NCBI RefSeq assembly: GCF_000189635.1
Contig: NW_002476457.1
Coordinates: 124,001-188,000, forward strand
Reading direction: 5' to 3'
Origin: Tetrahymena thermophila SB210
Taxonomy: Eukaryota; Ciliophora; Oligohymenophorea; Hymenostomatida; Tetrahymenidae
Length of the DNA: 64,000 nucleotides
In this document: positions 1-12,169 of the stretch, one piece after another
Numbering within the stretch: the stretch's first letter is position 1
How the letters are laid out: the number at the start of each line of letters is the position of its first letter
Position numbers and translations under genes: made by a program
Notes under the pieces: generated by a model
What the model was told of the DNA's origin: nothing
Database searches by the model: none
The model's input: only the letters and a program-made list of their open reading frames with translations

Positions 1-1355
1 TCCTTAGATAGATTTTATTAGTGATTGATACTTAAATATAATTAGAATGCAAAATTAGTAAATCTGATCAAATTATTATTCTTTACCAAAGTAATAGAAA
101 GATTATTTTAAAATCAAAATTTTATTTTTGTTTTGCATATAGATTACTTCGAAGTGAATTTAATATTAAATAAATTTATAAAATAGTTACTAAATTTTTT
201 ATTGTACATGTTTAGAATATTTCGCATAAATATTTAAATTTAATACATAGAATAGCTTAATTTTGACAAAAAATATTGATAATTGTTGAAATCTTTTAAG
301 TAAAAAAATCAAAGGCTTATCTATCACTAATTAAACAAATTTATTAATTTAATTTAAGGCTTTATTATGATTATTATTATGATATACCTTTGAAAATTAA
401 ATTTTGAATATAAAGACTTTCTTAAAATAGATAAAAAAAGTAAGATTTAAATATATAGACTTTTAACAAATTAAAAAGATAATTAACTAGCTAACTTACT
501 TACTTACTTAATAACAATAAAATCCACTCACTTACCAAATAAAAAACTAAATAACTAATTTACATACTTACATACTTACGAACAAATTTATTGACTTAGT
601 TTTGTTTGAAATTGTTATATTCGATAATTGAAAAAAATATAAGATTTATTTACTAGAATGTTTGATTAATTAATATGTTTACAAATGAATTGAAATCCTA
701 AAATTAATTTAACATATTTAATCTTATAAATATTTAGTTATCATAATCGATATCTATTAGATGACTATAATAGATTTATAAAAACAATTTGTAATAGATT
801 AATGTAAGTTAAATTTTATTAATTATATTTATAATTTTCAGGAGATAATTAATATAATTGGAACTAAATATTTCAATTTTAGATTGAAAAATAGAAAAAA
901 AAATAATTGCAATAAAATTATATTTTGTATAGATTTCGCAAAGTTTTAACATATTGAATTCAGCTTATATTAAATACCAAAGTAAAAAAATAACAAGTAC
1001 TATCTTTTAATAGGTAGAAATTTTATTTATTTACTTAAAAAATAAATACAGTTTATAATTATAATATCCATAAAAATTTAAACAATATAATTATTAAAAT
1101 ATCTACTGACATTTATTGAAAATATTATTCATTGTATGAACTTGAAGCTTGATGAAATATTTAAAAACTCATAAAAATAAAAATTATTGAACATATTAAA
1201 GTTCAAAATTAAAAAAAATGAATTTAAATTTTTGATTGATTTAAGAATTAACAATTTGGTATACATTTCGAATAAAGTATGTATGCATTATTTAATAATT
1301 ATTATATTTTTATTATACTTTTAGAATTAATTATAAAATTTATTAACTAAAATTT
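1..1355. other. AT-rich spacer, left window edge
   Basis: No coding region is visible on either strand in the ciliate code. The stretch is almost pure A and T. A degenerate run of ACTT/TTAC units lies at about 485-585. It is the region downstream of the minus-strand lipase. Confidence 0.6.
485..585. repeat. degenerate TTAC/CTTA short tandem repeat
   Basis: The motif CTTA or ATACTTAC recurs at short intervals, with a clean run of ACTT units near 495-515 and looser copies (CATACTTACATACTTACG) near 565-582. It looks like simple-sequence drift in non-coding DNA. Confidence 0.5.
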
Positions 1356-2622
1356 TCATTAGCAAGCTAAGATGTCAGTGGCCCAATCCCAACCAAAGTA
1401 AGAAAGATGGTCAGGAATATCTAAGGGAATTTTTATACCATCAGCACATTCAAGACTTTCAGTTTCAATACATTATGTATAAGGTTTCTTAAATGTTTAA
1501 TAGAAAACTTCATGATCAATATGAGTAAAAGTGAAAGGAGAGTAATTAGGGGGTAAATGAGGAACTGGATCAGCTCTGTGGTTAATTCTACCATATTAAA
1601 GAGTAAAATTTTAGCTATCGAACCATTAGTGGTAATTTTCATCACCAACCCTAGGGGAACCAAAATTATAGAATGCATCGATAGGCTTATTTCCATTGAG
1701 TTCATAAATGACAGGAACAGCGTGAGTACTCATTGCAGCACCAAGGGAATGACCTGTAACAAAAACCTATTTATTTTTAAATGAGTTTAAAATAAATATA
1801 ATTGATGAATAAGATGTAAAAAGTGGAATAAATATTAAAAGCCAAATAAGTTAAGCTAAATTTTCATATTGAAAATTGAGAAAACAAATAATTTTCCAAA
1901 ATTTATTAATGCCTATAATTAGTTGGGTATTCGATTCATACGTCGATTTAATTTAGAGTAATTTATATTCTTGCAATTGATTTTACAAATCATTTAATAT
2001 TTCCTTAATCAATATTTAAAGGCTAAGGTGATGCTTTTGAAATACACAATAATCTAAAGAAAAACATATGATAGCATGAATTATTTATAAAGAGATATAT
2101 GTATATTTTGTGTTAAATTACCTTTGAATAAGGATATTTGGCCTTAAGTTTAGGGAACTCAGTAAGAATTTAATCTTACAATTCCTTGAAGGCATTGAAG
2201 AAGCCCAAATGAACATAGCATTTTTCGCATCTAGAGTATTTTGTTTTGACAGTGTTAATGTCACTAATCCAATTCTTGATCAACCAGGGGACAGTTCCTC
2301 TAAATACAACTACTATAGCATCATGAGCAGGAGAATATGCTAAGAAACCAGCAGCGTTCATAGTTTTATTTTTCATAATGTAGACATCTTAAAGTCCTTC
2401 GGGATTTTTTTTGCAAGAAGCACCGCAATTCCAGTTTTCAATTTTAGAAGCTTTACAATAAGAAGCCATAGAAAATCCAGCTAAATTTTCAGCTAAATTT
2501 TCATCATAGGGGAAAGTCAGTTAAGACTCTTGGACATCTGAAGAGCTCTTATTGAGTAAATAAACAGTGGATCCAATTGTGCAAACTATAGCTGCAATGA
2601 AAAGAACTTGCAATTTGTTCAT
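1356..2622 (-). CDS. secreted class-3 (Rhizomucor-type) lipase
   Basis: Predicted triacylglycerol or phospholipid lipase of the alpha/beta-hydrolase class-3 family, 303 aa. Exons 2622-2122 and 1766-1356 (minus) are joined over a 355-bp GT...AG intron; the junction falls exactly between codons. The start is an ATG followed by a hydrophobic stretch (LQVLFIAAIVCTIG), read as a signal peptide or anchor. The N-terminal half has the family signature AIVVVFRGT and a Cys-containing VHLGFFNAF helix start. The nucleophile elbow GHSLGAAM puts the catalytic Ser at about residue 174. The Asp lies in RADPVPHLPP at about 233 and the His in IPDHLSYFG near the C terminus, so the triad looks complete. Cys residues in the N-terminal third suggest disulfides. 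Secretion into food vacuoles or medium is inferred from the family and leader. Confidence 0.9.
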
Positions 2623-5600
2623 CTTCTTTAAGAATTATAATGAAGTGATGATATTTTGGTTGATAAATAATCCTTTATAGTAATATTTATTATTGAAATT
2701 TACTATGAAACCTATATTTCTATGAAGAATTCTAAGAATAATTAATAGGTTTTTTTCTTAATTAATCAAATTTTACTTCAATTTTTGATATCAAAAACAT
2801 GACGCATGTTAGTTAATATAGATGTAATTTTAATTAGTCTTTGTCTTGATTATACTCTTATTTAAACCAAATATTACATAATAACAAATGATAATACTTT
2901 TCTTAACTAATTAATTAAATTCTTTTACAAATACTTTGATTACGCCATTTATTTCCTTATGATAAATTAAAGCTTTTCTTTATCTGAGAGCCATTTATAT
3001 ATTTTATAAAAATTTATTGTTTTTTATCAAATGTGCAAATAATCATATTTAGCAAAAATTTTATATCACCTATTATGAGTAATAAAAATTTAATTTTATA
3101 TTAAATAAATAAACAATTTCTTTGAAATTAAAAAAGACATAATTTTAATATTTTTTAGATTACATAAATTAAATTTTAACTTATAAAGTAAGTATTTCAA
3201 AAAAAAATATTTGTATCAAAACACTCTTTAAAAATAATTATAATTAAAGAATTTATTTAAAATTAAAATCTTAAAATGATTTTGAATGAAAAATTAAAAA
3301 GTTGTGTTTAAGGCTATATCTTTAATTAACATATTTTTCTAAACTAATTTGCATAAATTTAGTATTATCTTTTAAAGGATAAAAAGAAATCTGTCATCTT
3401 ATAAAACATTAAACTATCTTAAAATAACAATAATTTATAAATCTAATAAAAATTAATTATTAAAATGAATTTAGCAACTATATTTAATCCTTATTTATTC
3501 TCACCAACATCCTTCCTAAACTCTTAAAGGTGGTGATTAATATTTTTTGAAAACTCTGTCGTTTTTGGTGAAATTATAAAAAATTTTCCATCTAAATTGT
3601 ATGAATATTTATCAATTCTTACCATTTTTTTTACAGATATTGACCATGAGAATTAATTTTTAGATATTTTATGAAATTTCGATAGATTTTTTTACATTTC
3701 ATAATGATTTTTTGATGCTATCATTAATTTTTTCATAAAAATTTTATCAGAATTCGAACTGGGTTACAATTTAAAAATGATCATATTCATAAATTGCATA
3801 TTAAAAAAAGTAAATTAATCAAAATTTATTTTAAGAGTTAATTATGCCATAATCAAATATTTTGACCAATTAATCGAGGATTTTATTAACTTTGAAAATT
3901 TCTAAAATAGCCAAAAAGTAGTAATAAAAAATAAAAATAAATTTTTATCAGTAATATTTTTCTTTCCTCTATCTATCTTAGCTTTTTATTTATACAGAAG
4001 TAAAAGTAATAATTAAATAAATAATCAAAAATAGATGGATTTTCATTTTATTTAATGATTTAAAAATTAGCTATTTCTTTATAATTTTTTCTTTTCTTTT
4101 AAATTGAATTGAGAAGCGTCATTGGTAAATTTGAATATGATAAAGAAATTGAAAACTAGTTTTCAAAATTTATTTATTGTTTGGCTGCAAAATATAAATA
4201 AATGATAGTATCATAAATCCAGTTACATTAAAATAAAAAAATGAATACAGTTTAACAAAATTTTAAGAAATTAATACAATTCAAATTTTACTTTTAATAA
4301 ATTGATGAATAGTAAATCTTTATTTGTAATAAGTGCTCTTTATTAATCTTTAGATATTACTTAGGTTAAAATAAATAAAGATTTAAGTATTTATATTTTG
4401 GTTAAATTATTTCAATAAATTAAAAATAAATTCAATTCTGATGGGATAAAAAATTATTTTTTATTATATCACCTTTTGTAATTAAATATGTTTAATAATT
4501 TCATACAAAAATCATAAATAAATAAATTCTGCTTTGTTTTCTTGTGTAAATTTAATAGATTATTATGTAAATTTTAATTTACTAATTTTTATAACATTAA
4601 GATAAATCTACATAAAAATACCTTATAAAGTTCATTAAATTATTTAAAATAAAGTTATTTGACTATAATTTAATTCATTTAAATTCATCATTTTATGAAA
4701 ATTTATTTGTTTGAAATTTCCATAGTTAACAAATTCATAAAAATTTTTAATTCTTAATTTTATATTTTAAAAATGATTTACAATGATGAATTCTTACATT
4801 TTAAAGTAATAAAAAAATATATATATTATTGATTTTACTGTACAAAAACGTAATTTATTCAATAAATTTGATCTTTTATTTGTATTCTACTTTTAAGATG
4901 GCTATGAACACTAAACTAACCAGATTCATTGATAGGTGTATAACTGAAGGGAAATAATAGAAATTAGTTGATGGTTGCTTTTTCTTTAGAATTTCTACCT
5001 CTCCTCTCATAATAAAATAAGAAAATAAATAAATATAGCTAAAGAATTCGGTATTTATTTGTAATTGGCGATAATATTAAAGATGATGCATAAAAATTAA
5101 ATTAATAAAGGAAAATAAATTGAATAATTTAATAATAATTAAAGATTAATCTTTTGCTTGTTTATCTATATATTTTTTGTTTGGAAAATAAGGTAGTGGA
5201 AAACTACTTAGTAAATCTTATTAATTTAATTAATTAATTAAACTTCTACTTTATTTAAATCAGTTAATACTATTAGTCAAGTTGGTTCAATAAATTTTTA
5301 AAGTAAATGGACAATGATAAACATAAACATTAATTATTTTTTTTGCTAACATTATTTCTTTGCTTTCGCTTCATGAAATCATAGAAGTAAGATTTAATAT
5401 TATAAAATGATCTTAATCTTTATCTTTAATCGTTTTTTGAAATATTTTTTCTCATATTTATCATTTAAATACTAGTTATTAGTACATTGAAAGAGACATT
5501 CGATATAAATGTAACAGACTTATTTCAAAATTAACTATTCTTAATTTTTTTTAAATATGTTAGTAAAATGCAAGAGCCAGTAATTTGTTTCATACTTCAG

Positions 5601-5714
5601 CCAATCAAATGGTGTACTTTAGTCATCGATTTGTCTCGATTGGTAAAGATAAAAAAAATAAACCTAGTTAATAAATCATAATTTTTATTTTTACAATAAA
5701 TAGTCCTACTTACA
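2623..5714. other. 3.1-kb divergent AT-rich spacer
   Basis: Lies between the divergent lipase (minus) and the large membrane protein (plus), so it should hold both promoters. No convincing exon was found. A 62-codon ciliate-code ORF at 4898-5086 is the only candidate and was not accepted. Composition rises in GC just before the downstream gene, near 5570-5645. Confidence 0.5.
5601..5643. promoter_or_regulatory. facing CCAAT boxes upstream of the Cys-rich membrane gene
   Basis: CCAATC at 5601-5606 and its inverse GATTGG at 5638-5643 face each other about 70 to 115 bp before the first ATG, inside a local patch of higher GC. CCAAT elements are general eukaryotic promoter sites; a role here is inference only. 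Confidence 0.25.
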
Positions 5715-8700
5715 ATGGCTAGACTTGCTAAGAATGCATTTATAATCCTTATTTGTGGTATTAAACATAGGAGCTATTTTGATGCATATTTTTATATTTT
5801 TTTTATAAATAGGGATAATTTTAGAGGTTGCTAGTATAATTAAATCGATTTTATACTTTACTCAATAATTTTTACAAGTGAGGGCACTGCTATGCTCCAA
5901 GAAAATTATTAATGCATCCAACTTTAAGAGAATATATTCTTTTAATCAACCTAATAATGTATTAAGTGTAATCCAGGATTTTATTTAGATGAAAGCACAA
6001 GCAAATGTATTAAATGTAGCGAATAAAATTGTATTTTGTGCGAAAATTCTACATCATGCTTGTAATGCTAGCAAGGTTATAGATTTTAAGACAAATTTTG
6101 TGAAAGCTGCTAAGTAAATAATTGTTCAATATGCCAAGCTGATAAATCTTAATGCTAAGAATGCAAAGAAGGTTATTTCATTTCTTCAGATTCGTCAGCA
6201 TGCATTTTATCATAAAACTGTTAGCAGGGATACTTTTTTTCTGTTAGTTTATAGAAATGTGTATAATGTAGCTCTGGCTGTTAAATTTGCCAAGATGAAA
6301 ATTCATGCAAGCAATGTTTAAATAGTTATTATAATCTAGATGCAAATGGTTAATGCATTTTATAGTGTCCTGCTGATTGTGACTAGTGCGAGTATAGCCT
6401 AATGCTTAAATAAATAGCTTGTTTAAATTGCAAAAGTATATCAAATGGTTCACTAATAATTTAGCAGTAGTATGATTTTATTTAAAACAAATGTGTACCT
6501 TGCTCTCAAAACTGCGGTACATGCGTTTCTGCTTATTCAATTTATTTGAAAAACAACGAATATATATAAAATTAATTTTTATAAAACATAAATAAATATT
6601 TAGATTAATATCAAATTAATATACAAAAAAAGATTATTGCCTAATAAAAAACAATAATATGCACTTAATGTGCTCAAAATTATCAATATGATTCTAATTT
6701 TAATTTATGTGGATAATGTTAGGATTCAAAATTTTTATGTGATAGGCAGGCATAAATCACTTATAAGTATGATTGTTCCTAAACTCAAAATGTTTCTTTG
6801 TAGCTAAGTTAGATGGTCTATCAAACATATTAAGATAATTTTGTAAATTTTATTAAAATAAACTTTGATTTGAGTTCGCAGCTCTGCTAACTGAGTCAAA
6901 GTATTGAAATTACCAATGAAATTTACTTGTTTCTTCCAAACTGTGAAATCGTAATTGAATTTAGTAATTAAAATATTGATCTCAATGGCTTTGAGATTTC
7001 AATTACAAATTTTGATTAAGTATTTTTTACAAACATGATTGTATCAAATAGTTAAAATTTGAAGTCATAAATATTAATTGAAGGACAAAATTCTAAGAGT
7101 AATTTGATACTTTCGAGAGTTACAGAATAAAATTTACTGTTTTAATCTTGCTTATGCACATAAAAATTTAATAACATTCAAAATATTGTTTTAAATTAAA
7201 TTTCTTATTCTAATAATTAAATGATATCTTATTAATTATTTGACCTTTCTAACAGCAATAGTCTATAAGAATTATAAATTAGTAACATGGAAATAAAAAA
7301 CCATTATTTCTATAAAGAAAATATGCTATTTAATCTTCTTTACTCCAAATTCCTTTTTAAGTATTTAAAATTAATTATTATTAATCAAATAAACTTGCTT
7401 AATTGTAGTGCATTTGATACCAGTTTAGTTAATATAGGAGAAGGATAGTAAAATATTTTAGTACAAATTTAAGATATTTTTGTTGACTCTTCCAACTTTT
7501 TTAATAGCAACTTTTTAGAAACCCAATCAGATATCTAATTATAAAATATATAAATAATAAACTCTAAAATAGTACAAAGCTAATTCATAAAGGCTTTGAA
7601 TGCGAATTTAAAATTGACATCAACAACAATTACCTTTTAATAATAACTAATAAATTCGCAGCTATTAAGTTTCAATAGTTTACAGCAAAACAACTTTGAC
7701 AAACAATAATTAATTTACATTAATAATATTACTTTATATGTAGACGAAAGTCTTATAAATTAGATATTTTAAATTAATGGATATAATAGCATACAACTAA
7801 ATAGCTTAAATATAAATATAATAAATAGTTAGCTATATAATGATATACTTAATCAACAAAATTTAACATTTATTCAAAACAAAAGTTATTACTAGGTTTA
7901 GAAGTCTAATGTTATTCAGATTTAATATATTTAATAACCATCTTTAATCTCATTAACTAATTCTCCATTAATATTAATTTTATAATTATAAATAAACTAA
8001 TAATCATATTCAGATACAAAATCAACTCAGTATATTCCATTTATATTTGAAATCCAGCAAAGCAATACAATTAATATAGGTAACTCTTAAATCTCAAATA
8101 TAGCACTTAGAGGTTTTAATCTTGTTGACTGTAGTTTTTCTTCATTTTAATAAACTACTATCCAATAAATCAAATCATAATTTTTATTATCTGGTTAAAG
8201 TTAACTTTTCACAAATATATAGAAAATAACTTTCTAAAATACTTAAGTAAAATAAAACGATCTACAATATTTATAATAATCTTTTTTAGTGGCTAAAAAT
8301 ACCTAAATTTAGCTAACTGAATGCTCTTTCTCATAAAATACAATTAATTCAACTCAATATCTCTTTGAAATAATTATAAACAAAAATTCACTTTTAACTC
8401 CAATCTAAGGAATTTAGTTTTTTTATGCCTCTATTGAAAATAATAATAATTTGATGCAAAATTTCCTTAGAATATAAGGAAATGTAAGTGAAAACTAGTT
8501 TTATATTTAAGGAAGCAACTCTACAGCTCTTGTTAATAGTAAGCAAATAATAAATTTTAAATATTTATAATTTTATTTTAATTATAAAAGGTTATATTGT
8601 AGTTATTGATTGCCTACGTGGAGAATATTTTAACTCAGAAACATAACTCTGTGAATTATGCGGATTTGGAAGCTATACTCTCTTAGAAAATTCAATGAAA

Positions 8701-11694
8701 TGTTAACAATGTCCTGATAACACTATTTGCTTAGGTAATTTTATTTTAAATTTATTCATTTTAAAAAAATTTTATATTTAAATGATAGAATTGTTTTGAA
8801 AAATTCAAAATTGGCTAAATCAAATAACAAAATTAATTTATTGTAATAATTTAAATTTTTATTTTCAAAGGTGGAATGGATATCTCAATAAATGAGGGAT
8901 TTTGGAGATCAAGTATTTATTCTGATGTCATTGTAAAGTGTGATGATGTGATGAATGACAAAATATGTTTAGGAGGAAATTCGAAATAAATATGCAAATA
9001 AGGAAACATAGGAGCACTTTGTTAAGAGTGTGATTTGTTTGGTGAATAATGGGTGGATTCTTATTACAGTTAGTTTGGAAATTATGAAAAATGCACTACT
9101 TGTAAAAGCTAAATAAAATCTATTATAATTTAGACTGTTTTCTTATCTCTTTTTTTTATGGTAACAGTTTTTTTAAATAAATAAATAAATTAAATAGTGT
9201 ATGAAATAAACCTCTTATTTAATTAAAAAATCAGATTAGTATGAGTTGGACCATCAAAAAAAATATGTATATAGTATTTGTTAAACTAACTTAAACTCAT
9301 ATGCTTAGTCTAGGCTTTTTATCAAAGGGTATTGATCAGCCAAGTTTCATCATTAAAATATTTAATCACTACATGCAAATTACTGGAATTATAACAACTT
9401 TCAAATTAGCTTCCTTCAATTAAATTACATTAGCGTTTAATTTTCTAAGCAGTCCGATCCTATTTTCTGAGTCTTCATTTGATTGTATGCTCAAAGTAAT
9501 AAATTTTTTAAATTATCTCTATTAAAAATATTTTTAAAATTATTAGGATTATGACTCTTCAATAGTTCCTCACATTTATTTAAAGGTTATCGTTTAAAAT
9601 TTGTTCTTTATTGGATTGGTTCTGTCCTTTTTCTTGATATTTCTGATAATAAAGGCTCTTAAATTAACAAATTATAAATTTCATCACGTACTGTATACAA
9701 CATTAACTTACTGTTTTATCATTCTGTAACCTTCAATTCTCAATTAATTGTTCAAGCTTCTTTCATGTAGAACTATTGCAGGGCAATAATATATGACTTA
9801 TTATATGAACCATCTTTGTTGGAATTAAGAGCATCTCAAATTCTCCTTTTCATTTATATTTCCTCTAATTTTTCTGCTCATTTTCATCATCCCTGGATTA
9901 TTTATTAGAATTCTTTACTAAAATATCAAAAAAGAAAAGCTAAATTCAGTCGATATCAGGTTTTCATATGGGATTTTATACAACGAAGTAATTTATTACC
10001 AAATATTTTATTTAGATAAAAATTCAATTCAAATATAATTTTTTAATAATAGTACACAGATGAATAGAGCTTCTGGGAAATAATAAAAATATTCGAAAAG
10101 GTTATTATTATATCTGTTACTTAAATATTTGGAGAATAAGATGTCTTAAAAGGAGTATTTGTTATCTTAATCCTTTTCGCTTATGGTAAATACATATATA
10201 TGAAAGTTCAACCTCAATTAAATTCAATTTTTTTAAATAGCACTTTTAAACATAAAGTATCAGCCTTACCAAACTCCTATGCTAAATAATTTAGATTTGT
10301 AGTAGACTGTCATAAGCTCGATTACAATACTTACAGCTCTGTTAATCAAACAGTCTTCAGATATCACTACGACAATTATTGGCTTGATATTTGTTTTTAT
10401 TGTGAATGCATATCTTTTTTTGATGATATTTAGATATCTTCTTATGGGATATACTTAAATATTTGAAGTTAAAATAGAATAAATTAAGGAACTAATTATA
10501 ACTAAATTTCCTAAGGCTGGTTAATATATAAAATTAAAAAGAGAAATTGTACTGAATACTAAGAAAAACTGGGCTGTCTTAAGGAAACATTTTTAGAATT
10601 TTACATCTCTTAAAAAGTAAGGAAAATTTGTCACTGCATAGGTAGTAACAACCTAAGCCTATCTTGAAAAGTAAATTAATTTTTAACTATTTAATAATGA
10701 TAATTGTATCTTAAAATAACAGTCCTTAAGTATTCGAAAATCTTGTTAAAAAGAATAACTAAAATAATCAAATGTTTATTGAGACATTTATAGTTAATGA
10801 ATCAATCAAAAAATATGACAGAAAAGCTGTAGTTATGACTTAAAATTAACTCATGGGTATCTTTACTTTATAAATTAATTAAATTGATAATTGAGTGAAA
10901 ATATGTTTATCTAAAAAGGTTTATAAATGTTTGCTTCAATATTGGATAGATAAAAAAAGAAAGACTTTATTAAAAAGAAAACCATGAGGTCAGAAACTGT
11001 TTAAGATTAAAAAGAGAATGAAAAAGATGATGAAGAAGAAGAAGAAGAAGAACAAGAAAACATTAACACTTAAGAGGACTAGGAAGAAGAGGAAGACGAA
11101 GAGGAGGATGAAGAAGAAGAAGATGACGATGATGATGAAGAGGATAACTAAAAATCTGAATTTAAAGAAGATTAATCAAAGGGATCGAACACAAATGTGC
11201 ATGAAGACCTAGAAAGTGAAGAATAAAACAATACAAGTTCACACAAAACAGAAGTGGTTAAAAAAGAGTAAATTTTTTGTTAAATTTTTTGATTTTAAAT
11301 ATGATTAAATATAGAGAAAAATCAGTAGATACAACAGCCAATGAAGATTAACAAAATTAGGAGTAACTATCTATCAAAATATAATTATTTTTAATATTTA
11401 GTAAACACTCTTTTTTAATTAATCAATATAAGGGGAAAAAATGATAAAACACTTAGAATGCAAAAGAGTAAGCAATTCACAAGTATATATTTTCTAAATT
11501 AGATGATAAACGACTCTTATAACATTTCATAGAATTAATAAAATGACTCTTCTATTTTACCATGTTTAAATAATGAAATTAATATTGAAGATGCTGATGT
11601 TGATCACATCGATGATAAAATACCTTCTATAAAGAGGTTTGAAGAAATAAATTAAAATTTTAAAAGGAGCTAATTATCTGATAAAAATCTTTGA
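5715..11694 (+). CDS. 1782-aa Cys-rich multipass membrane protein
   Basis: Ciliate-type large surface protein. Exons: 5715-8538, 8591-8734, 8871-9198, 9240-9495, 9547-9987, 10053-10185, 10241-10670, 10723-10856, 10919-11267, 11315-11362, 11433-11694; they sum to 5349 nt in one frame. Order of parts: hydrophobic N terminus (NAFIILICG), furin/growth-factor-receptor-like Cys repeats of the CxxC and CxxCxxGY kind at about residues 75-360, a long Asn/Ser/Ile-rich region at about 360-940 that may form a beta-helix, a second Cys-rich block (ending in GFWRSS and CxxC motifs) at about 945-1070, then several membrane segments between about 1072 and 1440, and a cytosolic tail with an acidic Glu/Asp run near 1596-1640. 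The first 160 nt are AT-rich, so the exact start is uncertain. Ligand and function are unknown; a sensory or adhesive role is possible. Confidence 0.85.
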
Positions 11695-12169
11695 TTCTAA
11701 GAAATGTAAATACTATAAAATAATTTTTTTAAAATGATGATTGTTAATTAAATAAGAATATATTATTACTAGCCAGTAAAATAAAAATTGTAAATATTTT
11801 AGATTACTATTATATTTATGTTAAAATATATTTATTCTGCTATTCTTATATAAGTAACTATATATTTGTAAAAATATGATTTTATTGATTAAACTTATCA
11901 AACATAGTAGTATAATTTCAAATTAATTTATAAGTTTTACTCTTAAAAAATAATTTTTAGATTTATATATTATTTTGAGAATTCTAAATTTTCATTATTG
12001 AAATGTGTTTTTTTTAAAGATATTTGCTAACTCATTTTAATTTGAATAGACTTCATTTCAATTAATATATATAAATCCCTAAAGAAGATATTAAATTCCT
12101 GATAATTTATAGTTTACTTAATAATAAATAAATAGCTGATAACAAACATTTTTTAAATTATATTTTCTG
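11695..12169. other. 475-bp spacer between two plus-strand genes
   Basis: AT-rich with no exon seen. It should contain the 3' end signals of the Cys-rich gene and the promoter of the next one. Confidence 0.5.

Noticed and set aside
1557-1784. Plus-strand ORF inside the lipase gene
   Set aside because: Antisense to the lipase exon holding GHSLGAAM and the catalytic Asp.
4898-5086. 62-codon ciliate-code ORF (starts MAMNTKLTRFIDRC)
   Set aside because: Short, no recognisable family, composition drifts to spacer-like after about 25 codons; could be a stray exon but support is too weak.
11018-11212. Lys/Met-rich standard-code ORF
   Set aside because: It is a frame shadow of the acidic Glu/Asp run in the tail of the Cys-rich membrane protein.
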